64,000 bases of DNA from Anaerocolumna chitinilytica (GTDB lineage Bacteria > Bacillota > Clostridia > Lachnospirales > Lachnospiraceae), in assembly GCF_014218355.1 (NCBI RefSeq), contig NZ_AP023368.1, positions 3,662,001-3,726,000 on the forward strand, in the 5' to 3' direction. Below the pieces are notes generated by a model, which was not told where the DNA came from, did no database searches, and saw only the letters and a list, made by a program, of their open reading frames with translations. The translations under genes were made by a program, and so were the position numbers. Positions 1 to 8,435 of the stretch are shown piece by piece. Each line of letters opens with the position of its first letter. Position 1 is the stretch's first letter.

Positions 1-297
1 AATAGAACCTGGCTTCATCGTCCCTTTTTCATCCTTGGACTCTTCTTTTTGCTTTTTCTTTGAATTTGAACCGGAATAACTGTTATTCCCTTTTTCTTTT
101 GCATCATAACGATATTCCTTGTTATCACCCTTTGTCATTTTGACTGTTTGCTGACTGTTATGTTTTACTTCATGGCTCAACTTGTCGTGGATCAGAATCT
201 GGTCGTTCATGGGTTTCTGACTTTCCTGATGCTTATAGCTTGTAACCTCCTGGGACTTTGGTGCCATCGATGCAATTTCAATAGGCGTTATAGGCAT
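1..297 (-). CDS. Unknown protein at the end of the fla/che operon (3' end cut by window edge)
   Basis: An open frame of 99 codons runs from an ATG at 297 off the left edge, with GGAGGG four bases before the start. It begins MPITPIEIAS, is very hydrophilic, and becomes Lys/Ser/Glu-rich towards the edge (around residues 66-93). There is no signal peptide or membrane segment in the visible part. It lies about 175 bp downstream of the DUF342 gene and is probably the last or a late gene of the flagellar operon. I do not recognise the family and assign no function. The frame stays open to the window edge, so the C-terminus is unknown. Confidence 0.75.
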   Translation of the reverse strand, partial: MPITPIEIASMAPKSQEVTSYKHQESQKPMNDQILIHDKLSHEVKHNSQQTVKMTKGDNKEYRYDAKEKGNNSYSGSNSKKKQKEESKDEKGTMKPGSI

Positions 298-311
298 ATT
301 ACCCTCCATGT

Positions 312-365
312 GATGCGCTTTTGCGCATCCTCAAATCAAATGTGAATTGTATTAATTTTCACATT
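312..365 (-). other. Two hairpins in the leader of the edge gene
   Basis: Two perfect inverted repeats precede the RBS of the edge gene. One is GATGCGC-TTTT-GCGCATC (312-329). The other is AATGTGAA...TTCACATT (339-365, loop 11). The first ends about 8 bases before the GGAGGG, so in the transcript it could affect access to the ribosome binding site. No U-tract follows either hairpin, so neither looks like a terminator. Confidence 0.45.
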
Positions 366-368
366 ACT

Positions 369-440
369 CCTTTGTGAATATCAAATCTTACTATTAATAT
401 ACCTGAATATATAGCTGAAAATGCTTCATTTCTTTCAACA
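369..440. repeat. Degenerate copy of the intergenic GTGAATA/GTTGAAA hairpin repeat (site 1)
   Basis: The plus strand reads CCTTTGTGAATATCAAATC, followed by a degenerate stretch ending in CTGAAAATG...TTTCTTTCAAC. This resembles the fuller copy at 49663-49740 and the shorter one at 20669-20715, but both hairpins are only half preserved. On the minus strand the repeat ends in TTCACAAAGGAG, a ribosome-binding-site-like sequence. Confidence 0.4.
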
Positions 441-471
441 TTCGAAACAACCATGTCGCCGACTAACTGAA

Positions 472-2076
472 TTATAAACCAACTATTTTGATGTCAGCCC
501 TGTCTCTTATAAATTTTGAATAATGGGTTTCTGTCTTTATGTAATAGATTACATTGGATATCATAACTTTTACCCCAGGATAAGCGACGTTTTCAACTTT
601 TATCCATCCTCCATCGCTATTACCAATTTCAGCCCTCAACTGCTCATATTGACTCTGGCATTCTTTTAGTTCTTTCCGAAGTAAAATGCAATTATTTGTA
701 GCAATTCTGATATATTCTAATTTTTCAGGTGAAAACACTTCTCCCTGACTTAATTTTCGTTTGTAAGTATCTATAATTGGCAGCAGCTTATCGAGATCTG
801 CATCGATAGCAGTTATTCTCTTTTGTAATGCTCTGTAATTTTCTACTTTTCTGGGATCAATACCAACTTCCAGCATAGTATAGGTTCCCATAGTGGAGCC
901 TGCAGTTTTAACAGTAATGGATGTTCCGGACATTATTTCACCTCCGGTTATAAATCCCTTTTTACCGCCTACTGTGATATCTCCTTTAGCAGATACCTTA
1001 CTGTGCAGAATAGCTTCTGTCGTAATATACCCTCCGGACTTGACAACGGCATTTTCGATAAATTTGCTGATTATATTACCTTCTGCCTCCATAATCCCTT
1101 TATTCATACCCTGCATGCCTCTTTTTAAGACGATCTGACCGCCTGCATAAAGAGTGGCTCCTTCTACAACACCGTCTACGATAATATCTCCTTTGGCATG
1201 TACAGAGTATCCGGCAGTTACATTACCTTTAACAGTAACATTTCCTTCGTAGGTGATATCTCCTGTGGAGGAATCAACATCAGCAAGAACTTCATAGGTA
1301 TTGGAAACAAACACTTTGTCATTTATCAAATCAGCATGTCCGCTGACATCTGAGAACATGATAAGCCCGTCTTCTGACAAATGAATATCTCTGCCATGTT
1401 TTAAGACCTTTCTCGTTACTTTTCTGGGTTGTATACTAACACCTGTAACATCTATCCCCGGCTTACCAAGAACTTCAGGGATTAATTGAGCCAGCTGATC
1501 CCCTTTATTAATAGAGCTAATCATATCCAACTGATGAAAATCTACCGTTCCATCCTCTTTTTCTTTTGGCTTTAAAGATTTATCCGTATTAAAAAAATAG
1601 ATGATTTCCGCATCTTTTCCTTCAACAGGCTTTAATCCTCTGGCTAATGTTATTGCTTCATTGTAGACTGGGTTTGCAATATAATCATTAATGATATCTT
1701 CAAGAATACCATATTTTACACCGGAACTTTTTAATACCTCTATAATATTTGCCTTACTTAACCTATTCCCCTTCTGGGAAGCTGGATAGAAAATACCTTC
1801 AGCGTACATCTTATCCGGAGAAAATGTAACCTCCATTAATTCGTCAATTTTTGGTAATTGTGCTACCGTCAACTTGCATTCAACTACATTTTCTTTTGAT
1901 GCATTCAAAGCACGTACAAGTGAATTCATGTCATAATCATAAATCTTTACCTTGCTAAGATATTTTGATAAATCATCAAATTCCAATGGTTTACCATCCG
2001 CTCTGCCAGGTATTAATTTGACATAAGTTCCGTCAGCTTTTACATCAAGTTGGAAATAACCATTCCTATTACCCAT
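472..2076 (-). CDS. FapA/DUF342 family protein
   Basis: The 534-residue product matches the FapA (DUF342) family. An N-terminal mixed domain (about 1-170) precedes a central, Gly/Val-rich repetitive region (about 220-390) with recurring short 'G-x-I-x-V' turns, as expected for the beta-helix-like polymer core. A charged, probably coiled-coil segment follows near 400-460. The first in-frame ATG is at 2091, but the AGGGAG that serves as RBS lies inside that extension, so the ATG at 2076 (MGNRNGYF) is chosen. FapA of Vibrio is linked to flagellar pole targeting; the role in Clostridia is not established. It lies just downstream of the sigma-28 gene, at the tail of the fla/che operon. Confidence 0.85.
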   Translation of the reverse strand: MGNRNGYFQLDVKADGTYVKLIPGRADGKPLEFDDLSKYLSKVKIYDYDMNSLVRALNASKENVVECKLTVAQLPKIDELMEVTFSPDKMYAEGIFYPASQKGNRLSKANIIEVLKSSGVKYGILEDIINDYIANPVYNEAITLARGLKPVEGKDAEIIYFFNTDKSLKPKEKEDGTVDFHQLDMISSINKGDQLAQLIPEVLGKPGIDVTGVSIQPRKVTRKVLKHGRDIHLSEDGLIMFSDVSGHADLINDKVFVSNTYEVLADVDSSTGDITYEGNVTVKGNVTAGYSVHAKGDIIVDGVVEGATLYAGGQIVLKRGMQGMNKGIMEAEGNIISKFIENAVVKSGGYITTEAILHSKVSAKGDITVGGKKGFITGGEIMSGTSITVKTAGSTMGTYTMLEVGIDPRKVENYRALQKRITAIDADLDKLLPIIDTYKRKLSQGEVFSPEKLEYIRIATNNCILLRKELKECQSQYEQLRAEIGNSDGGWIKVENVAYPGVKVMISNVIYYIKTETHYSKFIRDRADIKIVGL

Positions 2077-2138
2077 ACTCTTCTCCCTCATTATATCATG
2101 AAATCATTAACAAGCATTGACTCCGATCTACTCATCTA

Positions 2139-2906
2139 TTATATCGTAAACAATACTTCCAAATTACTTCCCAATTTAATCCTCATCTTTTGTAATGCTT
2201 TTGTATGAAGCTGTGATATCCTTGATTCAGATACCTCAAGTACACTGCTGATTTCCTTTAAGGTTAGTTCCTCATAATAATATAGTACTATTACTTTCTT
2301 CTCTTTTTCCGTTAAGATATTCAAGGTTTCAGTCAAAATAGTTTTTAATTCATTTCTTTCCGTAATCTGCTCCGGTGTTTCATACTGCGAACTTAAATTT
2401 ACTTCTACATTTCCTTCACTGCCCTGCTCTAAATATTCATCAAGAGAGAATAAGTTTGAAATATTTGTTTGATTCTGCCAAAGTTCATAATCCTTCTGAG
2501 AGAGTTCCAGTTCTTTGGCCATCTCTTCGTCCGTCGCTGCACGACCTAATTGGATTTCTAATTTTTGATAAGCATTATCCATCTTGCGCTGCTTTTGCCG
2601 TAATGTTCTGGGTATCCAGTCCATTTTTCGGATTTCATCAAGAATGGCACCCCTTATTCGAAAGCTTGCATAGGTTTCAAATTTAACGCCTTTTGTATAG
2701 TCAAACTTTTCAACAGCATCAATTAATCCAAAGACTCCGTATCCTACCAGATCTTCATATTCAACATTATAGCCCAGATACATACTAAGTCTGCCGGCAA
2801 CGACTTTTACCAATCCAGCATATTCTGTTATCAGCTTTTCCCGTCCTTCCGGAGATTTGTGTTTACTGTAATCCTCCCAAAGTTTGGTTTTATAATCTGC
2901 ATTCAT
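2139..2906 (-). CDS. fliA: Flagellar/motility sigma factor sigma-28 (FliA/SigD)
   Basis: The 255-residue product has the sigma-70 regions of the FliA/WhiG group. Region 2 contains 'DLVGYGVFGLIDAVEKFD' and 'FETYASFRIRGAILDEIRK'. Region 3 follows 'DWIPRTLRQKQRKM'. A region 4 helix-turn-helix near the C-terminus reads 'LTLKEISSVLEVSESRISQLH'. It directs RNA polymerase to late flagellar, chemoreceptor and flagellin promoters. An upstream in-frame ATG exists at 2957, but GGGGG eight bases before the ATG at 2906 (MNADYK) fixes the start. As in B. subtilis, the gene sits near the 3' end of the fla/che operon, so position in a long transcript may itself limit SigD levels. Confidence 0.95.
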   Translation of the reverse strand: MNADYKTKLWEDYSKHKSPEGREKLITEYAGLVKVVAGRLSMYLGYNVEYEDLVGYGVFGLIDAVEKFDYTKGVKFETYASFRIRGAILDEIRKMDWIPRTLRQKQRKMDNAYQKLEIQLGRAATDEEMAKELELSQKDYELWQNQTNISNLFSLDEYLEQGSEGNVEVNLSSQYETPEQITERNELKTILTETLNILTEKEKKVIVLYYYEELTLKEISSVLEVSESRISQLHTKALQKMRIKLGSNLEVLFTI

Positions 2907-2946
2907 TAATATACCCCCAAATGTCGAAAATCTCAACCTCCCCGGC

Positions 2947-2977
2947 GTTTGCAGCAAACTAAGAAGCCTGCTGCTTC
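2947..2977. other. Tandem short hairpins upstream of fliA
   Basis: Two adjacent inverted repeats, GTTTG-CAG-CAAAC (2947-2959) and GAAGC-CTGCT-GCTTC (2963-2977), lie in the gap between the small membrane protein gene and fliA. There is no U-run after them. They may be mRNA processing or stability structures. The layout resembles the double hairpin in the cheA-cheW gap, but the sequences differ. Confidence 0.35.
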
Positions 2978-3004
2978 ACTGGATAAAGAAAGTTAATTAT
3001 ATCC

Positions 3005-3268
3005 TTACTCTTCCTCAAAATTTGCTTCTTTCTTTATCTCATCCATTTCCTCGGACTTATTATTTTCTATTATTTCATCTGATATCACTGTTTTGGTAAA
3101 CTTTCTAATAATAGCTGTGGCTATTTTACCGATTATATAAAAGACAATAAGCACAAATAAAAGTCTTTCAAGGCTTGTTAATAGTGTTTCATGATTTAAT
3201 ATATTTAATACACTCATAACCACACCTGCTATCAGCATTACTGCCGGTGCTATGTATCTCTCATTCAT
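3005..3268 (-). CDS. Small membrane protein of unknown function in the fla/che operon
   Basis: The product is 87 residues from the ATG at 3268 (MNERYIAP). An earlier ATG at 3280 is possible, but AAAGGA lies only one base from it; the later ATG is 13 bases away, so the start is not settled. Two hydrophobic segments (about residues 6-23 and 35-54) are followed by a charged tail rich in Glu/Lys ending FEEE. It lies between cheD and fliA, the region where B. subtilis carries swrB next to sigD, but I see no convincing SwrB similarity. Function unknown. Confidence 0.7.
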   Translation of the reverse strand: MNERYIAPAVMLIAGVVMSVLNILNHETLLTSLERLLFVLIVFYIIGKIATAIIRKFTKTVISDEIIENNKSEEMDEIKKEANFEEE

Positions 3269-3338
3269 ATAAATAACCATGTCCTTTCAGTACCCGCCGC
3301 ATTGAGCTGCTGACACAATTCTATATCAGAAAACATCT

Positions 3339-3824
3339 TTAAATTATCTTTAATGGCTTACCTACTGATTTCACATAGAGTTCTCCGGTTTCTGCATAGA
3401 ACTCAATGGTTCTACCATAATTCAAACCTGTGTCCTCTGCCAGAATTTTTATACCAAGAGAAGCCAATTTTGCTTTACTAGCTTCTACATTTCGCTCCCC
3501 GATACGAAGCATATCGTTGTTCGAGCTGAAAGCAAACATTTGGGCTCCTCCGGCAATTTTTGCAACTAGACGATTCTTATTAGCACCAATATAAATCATC
3601 TTCTGAATAAGTGCATCTATTCCTGTATCTGCAAACTTCGCGATATTTTCATTGTTCTTTATCTTAGTACTATCCGGTAACATAACATGTACCATGCCTG
3701 CTGTTTTACTGACAGAATCATACAACGATATTCCAACACAAGAGCCAAGCCCCAAAGTCGTAAGTGCATCCGGTGAGCTGCATACATTCAAGTCTGCCAT
3801 TCCTACTTTAACCATTATGCCCAT
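3339..3824 (-). CDS. cheD: Chemoreceptor glutamine deamidase CheD
   Basis: The 161-residue product is a CheD. The catalytic pair is visible as Cys29 in 'GLGSCVG' and His46 in 'MVHVMLP', and the 'AGGAQMF' segment is present. CheD deamidates glutamines of chemoreceptors and, in Bacillus-type systems, binds CheC and raises its CheY-P phosphatase activity. The start is only 8 bases after the cheC stop. Its AGGTGG ribosome binding site overlaps the cheC stop codon, which suggests coupled translation of the two partners. Confidence 0.95.
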   Translation of the reverse strand: MGIMVKVGMADLNVCSSPDALTTLGLGSCVGISLYDSVSKTAGMVHVMLPDSTKIKNNENIAKFADTGIDALIQKMIYIGANKNRLVAKIAGGAQMFAFSSNNDMLRIGERNVEASKAKLASLGIKILAEDTGLNYGRTIEFYAETGELYVKSVGKPLKII

Positions 3825-3832
3825 AACACCAC

Positions 3833-4447
3833 CTATAATCCCAATGACTTTAAGATAACATCATAAGATTCCAAGGTAGGTATTAAAATAAAATAACCAT
3901 TTACATCTGAGTCGTCTTTGGTGAATTGGGTTTCTATAATCAGAGCTTTATCGCCTACCTTACCAAACTCAATAGCCGGTACGCTTAAGATTGCTCCTGC
4001 CATATCAATTGACATATAAGGAATACTTGCATTGATTTTAATACCGGTTAGCGTTGACAAGGAAGAAAGATATGCTCCTGCAATGATGTTGCCGATTTCT
4101 CTTAGAGCTGAATACTCCATTTCCGTAAATTCTTCAAGTACAGAATTTTTTCCCATAAGGATATTAACAATTCGGCAGGCTGAAATCTGATCCATCATAA
4201 ACATCATCATTCCGTTTATTTCGCCTTCTAGAGTTATTAATATACCTACGACAATTTCTTCAGCTCCCCCAAGCATATCCGGCAGCTCTTTTAGTTCAAG
4301 TAAATCAACTTTAGGAACATTCATGTCAACTTTGCTATTAATCATCGTAGATAAAGCAGTCGTTGCATTCCCTGCTCCTATATTTCCGATTTCTTTTAAT
4401 ACATCAAACTGCATATTGTCCATATTATCTAAATTAATATTCGGCAC
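3833..4447 (-). CDS. cheC: CheY-P phosphatase CheC
   Basis: The 204-residue product has both CheC phosphatase sites. The first is Glu19, Asn22 and Pro45 within 'LKEIGNIGAGNATTALS'; the second is Glu117, Asn120 and Pro143 within 'LREIGNIIAGAYLSSLS'. CheC removes phosphate from CheY-P and is stimulated by CheD, encoded directly downstream. Translation starts at a GTG, with AAGGAG seven bases upstream. Length and double-site layout match CheC rather than the single-site CheX. Confidence 0.95.
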   Translation of the reverse strand: MPNINLDNMDNMQFDVLKEIGNIGAGNATTALSTMINSKVDMNVPKVDLLELKELPDMLGGAEEIVVGILITLEGEINGMMMFMMDQISACRIVNILMGKNSVLEEFTEMEYSALREIGNIIAGAYLSSLSTLTGIKINASIPYMSIDMAGAILSVPAIEFGKVGDKALIIETQFTKDDSDVNGYFILIPTLESYDVILKSLGL

Positions 4448-4458
4448 TGATATACTCC

Positions 4459-4911
4459 TTAAACTGTTTCTTTTTCCATAATAACCCCATTAATATTCAA
4501 TAAAGATACTAAACTGTCATTATGTTTGCCAATACCGGACAGATATCCATTCTTATCCTCAACGGCACTATTAGTAACTTTTTCAATCATACTTTCATCT
4601 AAGGTTACTACTTCTTTTACCTCATCTACAATTATTCCCACTGCAGACTGAGAATCAAATTTAATAATAATGATTCTGGTTGCGCCGGTTATCTTATCTT
4701 CTTCCAGGCCAAATTTTAACCGAAGACTCATTACCGGAATAATCTCACCTCTTAAGTTTATAACTCCTTTAAAGTAATGCTGTGCCTTCGGCACTCTTGT
4801 AATATTCTGCATTCTAACTATGTTGTCTATATATTTAATATCGATACCATACTGCTCAATACCTATCTTAACTACTATGTATTGCTTCCCTTCGTTCACT
4901 GCATTTTCCAT
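4459..4911 (-). CDS. cheW: Chemotaxis coupling protein CheW
   Basis: The 150-residue single CheW-like (SH3-pair) domain contains the family segments 'YIVVKIGIEQYGIDI', 'VINLRGEIIPVMSL' and 'VDEVKEVV'. CheW bridges receptors and the kinase CheA in the cytoplasmic arrays. The ATG has AAGG eight bases upstream. It follows cheA after an unusually long gap of 116 bases that holds two strong hairpins. Confidence 0.95.
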   Translation of the reverse strand: MENAVNEGKQYIVVKIGIEQYGIDIKYIDNIVRMQNITRVPKAQHYFKGVINLRGEIIPVMSLRLKFGLEEDKITGATRIIIIKFDSQSAVGIIVDEVKEVVTLDESMIEKVTNSAVEDKNGYLSGIGKHNDSLVSLLNINGVIMEKETV

Positions 4912-4991
4912 ATATATAACCTTGCCCTTTCCAGTATAGTGAATTATGCTTTAAATAATTCAATCGGACCTTATGTGGTGCCCCTTTCAGA

Positions 4992-5025
4992 CTGCAGCCT
5001 TTGGGCTGCAGGCACAAAGTTGTGC
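4992..5025. other. Double hairpin in the cheA-cheW gap
   Basis: Directly after the cheA stop (minus strand) lie two adjacent perfect inverted repeats: GCACAA-AG-TTGTGC (5012-5025) and CTGCAGCC-TTTG-GGCTGCAG (4992-5011). Both contain AAAG/CTTT in or near the loop. No U-tract follows, so simple termination is unlikely. Processing, stabilisation or a repeated element is more likely. A similar pair of hairpins with related sequence is seen at 39209-39247. Confidence 0.5.
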
Positions 5026-5027
5026 TT

Positions 5028-7133
5028 CTAGACCAGTGTATTAACATCAAGAATAAGGGCAACTTCACCATCACCAAGTATTGTGGCTCCACCTATAATC
5101 TTGTTATTATTTATAAACTTACCGATGGATTTGATTACAATTTCCTGTTGTCCAATCAAATTATCCACGACTAATCCCGCCAGCCTGTCTCCTTTTGATA
5201 TAATAACCACTATGAGATTTTCCTGTTCTGTCTTCGTTCCCGGAACATCCAGAATATCATTTAAACGAAGCAAGGGAATAACATTTCCTCTTAAGTTAAT
5301 TACTTCTTTGGAATGAACATATTTAATATCCGATGCTGCAACATCTTCGATGGTCTGTATACTGCCAAGTGGTATCGCATATTTTTCTGAACCAAGCTCT
5401 ACCATTAATGCCTGTATGATTGCAAGTGTAAGAGGAAGACGAATAATGAAATTGCTGCCGGAACCAAGCTTTGTTTTAGCTTCAATATCACCGCCTAAAG
5501 CCTCAATCTTCGTTTTAACAACATCAAGTCCTACACCTCTGCCGGATACATCTGTGATAACCTCTGCCGTTGAAAAGCTTGGTCTGAACAATAAATCAAT
5601 TATTTCTTTATCACTCATAATTTCAGCCTGCTCAGAAGTTATGGTGCCTTTTTCAACAGCCTTTTTCTTAACTTTCTCCACATTAATACCAGCACCGTCA
5701 TCTCTGACTTCAATTACTACATTGTTACCATCCTGGTATGCATCCAGGAATATAGAGCCTACCTCTGGTTTCCCCTTACTTACACGTTCCTCATTACTTT
5801 CCAGTCCGTGGTCAGCTGCATTTCTTAATAAATGCATCAGCGGGTCACCAATTTCATCAATTACTGTCCGGTCTAGTTCTGTTTCTTCACCGGTCATATA
5901 AAGTTCCATTTTTTTATTCAAGGATTTTGATAAATCCCTGATCATACGAGGGAAACGGTTAAGGACGCTTTCAATAGGAACCATTCTTACCTTCATTACA
6001 GATTCATGAAGGTTCGTCGTTACCCTTTCAAGATATTCAATCTGTTCATTAAAACCGGATTCTGTTTTTGCACCTTTTTCACTGGTATTCATGGACACAA
6101 GACCATTTTTAGCAATAATGAGCTCGCTAACGAGATTCATCAATACATCCAGTTTTTCAATATCAACACGGACAGAGCGGTTAACTACCGGTTTTGATGC
6201 CTGCTGTTTCGCAGGATTTTGTGCAGCCGTTCTATTCTGTACGTTATTCCTTAATCCAGCCTCTTCTGCAGGAGCTGCAGCTTCTTCTTTTACCTCAGTC
6301 AGATCATCTTCGCCTATACTGATGGCCTCAATGTAAACATCCTTAATTTCCGATACGTTAAGTATTGTCTTTTTAACTTTTTCCAAATCATCCTTGGTAA
6401 GTAATACTACGCTAAAATCCAAGTCAAATTTCTCATCTTCAATATCCTGTACTTCCGGTTTGGATTTTATTACATCGCCCATTCCTTCTAATGCTTTAAA
6501 TACCAAGAAGGCTCTAGCTGCTTTTAAGATACAATATTCCTGCACATATACAGTAATACCATAAGCGTTGATACCTATCTTTGAAGCTTTTATTATTGCA
6601 TTCTTTTCGTAATCCGCAAGGGGAAGCTCTTTGTATTTATTGGCACCTGCAGTAACCTCTGCTGCCGCCACAGTTTCTACAGCTGTTGTATTTCCAGCCG
6701 TCACTGTAGTTGCTGTTGTTTTTGTTTCCTTGTTTACTGCTTTTCCCAATCCAATATTTAAGATATCATTCAATTGTTCTATGATATCCTCATAATCTTC
6801 CGTTCCTTCGTCAGCGCTGGCCTGAATGTTACTTAAGTACCCTTCCAGTGCATCGAGTCCTTTGAATAAAACATCTACTAACTCAGCAGTAACACCCATC
6901 TTACCATTACGTATTTCAGAAAATACATTTTCCATATCATGGGTTAATCTTTGCATTCTCTTAAAGCCCATTGTACCAGCCATACCTTTTAAGGAATGAG
7001 CTGCTCTGAATATTTCGTTAATGGTTTCACTGTTTTCAGGTTCTGTCTCTAACACCAGCAATTGTTGATTTAGACTCTGTAAATGTTCCTTTGTCTCATC
7101 AATAAATATCTCCAGATATTGACTAACATCCAT
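5028..7133 (-). CDS. cheA: Chemotaxis histidine kinase CheA
   Basis: The 701-residue product has all CheA parts. The P1 phosphotransfer domain carries His46 in 'FRAAHSLKGMAGTMGF'. An alanine/threonine-rich linker (about 135-165) leads to a P2 domain (about 170-275) for CheY/CheB binding. A second linker precedes the P3 dimerisation helices from 'RVDIEKLDVLMNLVSEL'. The P4 ATPase has an N box 'HLLRNAADHGLE' and G boxes 'VRDDGAGI' and 'GRGVGLDVV', and the P5 CheW-like domain lies at the C-terminus. The ATG at 7133 is preceded by GGGGG; a longer in-frame start (7166) overlaps cheB and is rejected. The cheB stop lies at the start site, so the two are coupled. Confidence 0.97.
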   Translation of the reverse strand: MDVSQYLEIFIDETKEHLQSLNQQLLVLETEPENSETINEIFRAAHSLKGMAGTMGFKRMQRLTHDMENVFSEIRNGKMGVTAELVDVLFKGLDALEGYLSNIQASADEGTEDYEDIIEQLNDILNIGLGKAVNKETKTTATTVTAGNTTAVETVAAAEVTAGANKYKELPLADYEKNAIIKASKIGINAYGITVYVQEYCILKAARAFLVFKALEGMGDVIKSKPEVQDIEDEKFDLDFSVVLLTKDDLEKVKKTILNVSEIKDVYIEAISIGEDDLTEVKEEAAAPAEEAGLRNNVQNRTAAQNPAKQQASKPVVNRSVRVDIEKLDVLMNLVSELIIAKNGLVSMNTSEKGAKTESGFNEQIEYLERVTTNLHESVMKVRMVPIESVLNRFPRMIRDLSKSLNKKMELYMTGEETELDRTVIDEIGDPLMHLLRNAADHGLESNEERVSKGKPEVGSIFLDAYQDGNNVVIEVRDDGAGINVEKVKKKAVEKGTITSEQAEIMSDKEIIDLLFRPSFSTAEVITDVSGRGVGLDVVKTKIEALGGDIEAKTKLGSGSNFIIRLPLTLAIIQALMVELGSEKYAIPLGSIQTIEDVAASDIKYVHSKEVINLRGNVIPLLRLNDILDVPGTKTEQENLIVVIISKGDRLAGLVVDNLIGQQEIVIKSIGKFINNNKIIGGATILGDGEVALILDVNTLV

Positions 7134-7134
7134 T

Positions 7135-8370
7135 TTATTGTACCCCCAGACTTCTTTGTATTGCACTGGCTATCTGCTCTAATGGAACAACCTCATTCAC
7201 CAAACCAGCATCCCTGACGACCTTAGGCATACCGTAAACCGTACTGGTTGCTTCATCCTGTGCAATTACATATATATTCTTTTTTTCTTTCAGTTTCTTG
7301 ATTCCATAGGTTCCATCGCCGCCCATGCCCGTTAATACAACGCAGATAATTTCTGAAAAACCTGATTCTGCTAAAGACTCAAACATATAATCAGCACAAG
7401 GTTTTAAACCATTTTTGGGGGGCTCTTGCGTCACTGTCAGTGCTGCCTTCCCTTGTTCAGCAATAGCAAATCTCATCTGATATCCGCCCTTAGCAATATA
7501 AACCGTATCATCCTTTAAAGTCTCCAAATGCTCCGCTTCCTTTACCTTCACCATACTTATCTCATTCAGACGATTGGCTAATGAAGCTGTAAACCCTTCC
7601 GGCATGTGCTGTACAATTAATACACTGCATCCTAACGAAGCACTTAACTTTGTTACTACCTGCTGCAATGCTTTCGGGCCGCCGGTTGAGCAAGCAATAG
7701 CTACCAGTTTCTTTCCGTTAACTATTGTAGTTCTTGCAGATGCTGGTTTTTCTGCTGTTGGTACTTTATTCGCTGCATTCGCTGATGTCAGTTTATCAGC
7801 AGTTGCTTGTTTTGCAGCAGCAAACTCTGCTGCATTATTTCCGCTGCTTACAGTACTCTCTCTGCGTGAAAAAATATTCGTATCAGTTGGAAAAGTTCGT
7901 CTTTGTATACCTTCGGGTTTCTTTGGCTCTACTTCCTTAAGAATTTCTTTTTCATTTAGATTATAAAGCTTTGTGGCAGTCTCGAGACAAGATATAATCT
8001 TATCTTTAAACTTATCACTTTTGACCTCAAAAAAACTCTCGGGCTTTGTAACAAAATCAAATGCGCCTAATTCCAGGGCTTTAATAGTTTCCTTAGCACC
8101 TTCTTTTGCCACAGTGCTGACAATAATAATTGCGGCTTTAATCTTTTTTTGCTCCAGTTGTTCTAATAGCTCGATTCCGCTCATTTGAGGCATGTTAATA
8201 TCTAGTATAATCGCATCATATGTTTCTTTCTGCTGCGTCAATAATAGAAATGCCTCAAGTCCGTTAACAGCAACTTTTGAAACCTGAAACCTAGGATCTG
8301 AATTAATTATATCAGAGAGTACCCTTCTCATGAGTGCAGAGTCATCAACTATTAAAACTTTTTTCTGCAT
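7135..8370 (-). CDS. cheB: Chemotaxis response regulator methylesterase CheB
   Basis: The 411-residue product has an N-terminal receiver domain (acidic pair Asp9/Asp10, phosphoacceptor Asp57, Lys109) and a C-terminal methylesterase domain with catalytic Ser228 in 'ACSTGGP', His255 in 'VQHMPEGF' and Asp352 in 'GMGGDG'. The linker (about 140-215) is long and rich in Ala/Thr/Ser/Lys, longer than in enterobacterial CheB. It removes methyl groups from receptor glutamates when phosphorylated by CheA. RBS GAGGT precedes the ATG. No cheR was found in the window. Confidence 0.96.
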   Translation of the reverse strand: MQKKVLIVDDSALMRRVLSDIINSDPRFQVSKVAVNGLEAFLLLTQQKETYDAIILDINMPQMSGIELLEQLEQKKIKAAIIIVSTVAKEGAKETIKALELGAFDFVTKPESFFEVKSDKFKDKIISCLETATKLYNLNEKEILKEVEPKKPEGIQRRTFPTDTNIFSRRESTVSSGNNAAEFAAAKQATADKLTSANAANKVPTAEKPASARTTIVNGKKLVAIACSTGGPKALQQVVTKLSASLGCSVLIVQHMPEGFTASLANRLNEISMVKVKEAEHLETLKDDTVYIAKGGYQMRFAIAEQGKAALTVTQEPPKNGLKPCADYMFESLAESGFSEIICVVLTGMGGDGTYGIKKLKEKKNIYVIAQDEATSTVYGMPKVVRDAGLVNEVVPLEQIASAIQRSLGVQ

Positions 8371-8435
8371 ATTTACCTCTTTTCCGCATAATCGCTCTAA
8401 AATCGGACATTTTTCTTGGTCAGCAAGTAGTGTTT

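Noticed and set aside
148-345. A 65-codon plus-strand frame at the left edge
   Set aside because: It is antisense to the better-supported minus-strand gene with GGAGGG and lacks its own RBS.
5350-5901. A 183-codon plus-strand frame inside cheA
   Set aside because: It is an antisense shadow of a strongly conserved gene with Ser/Ile-rich, non-protein-like composition.
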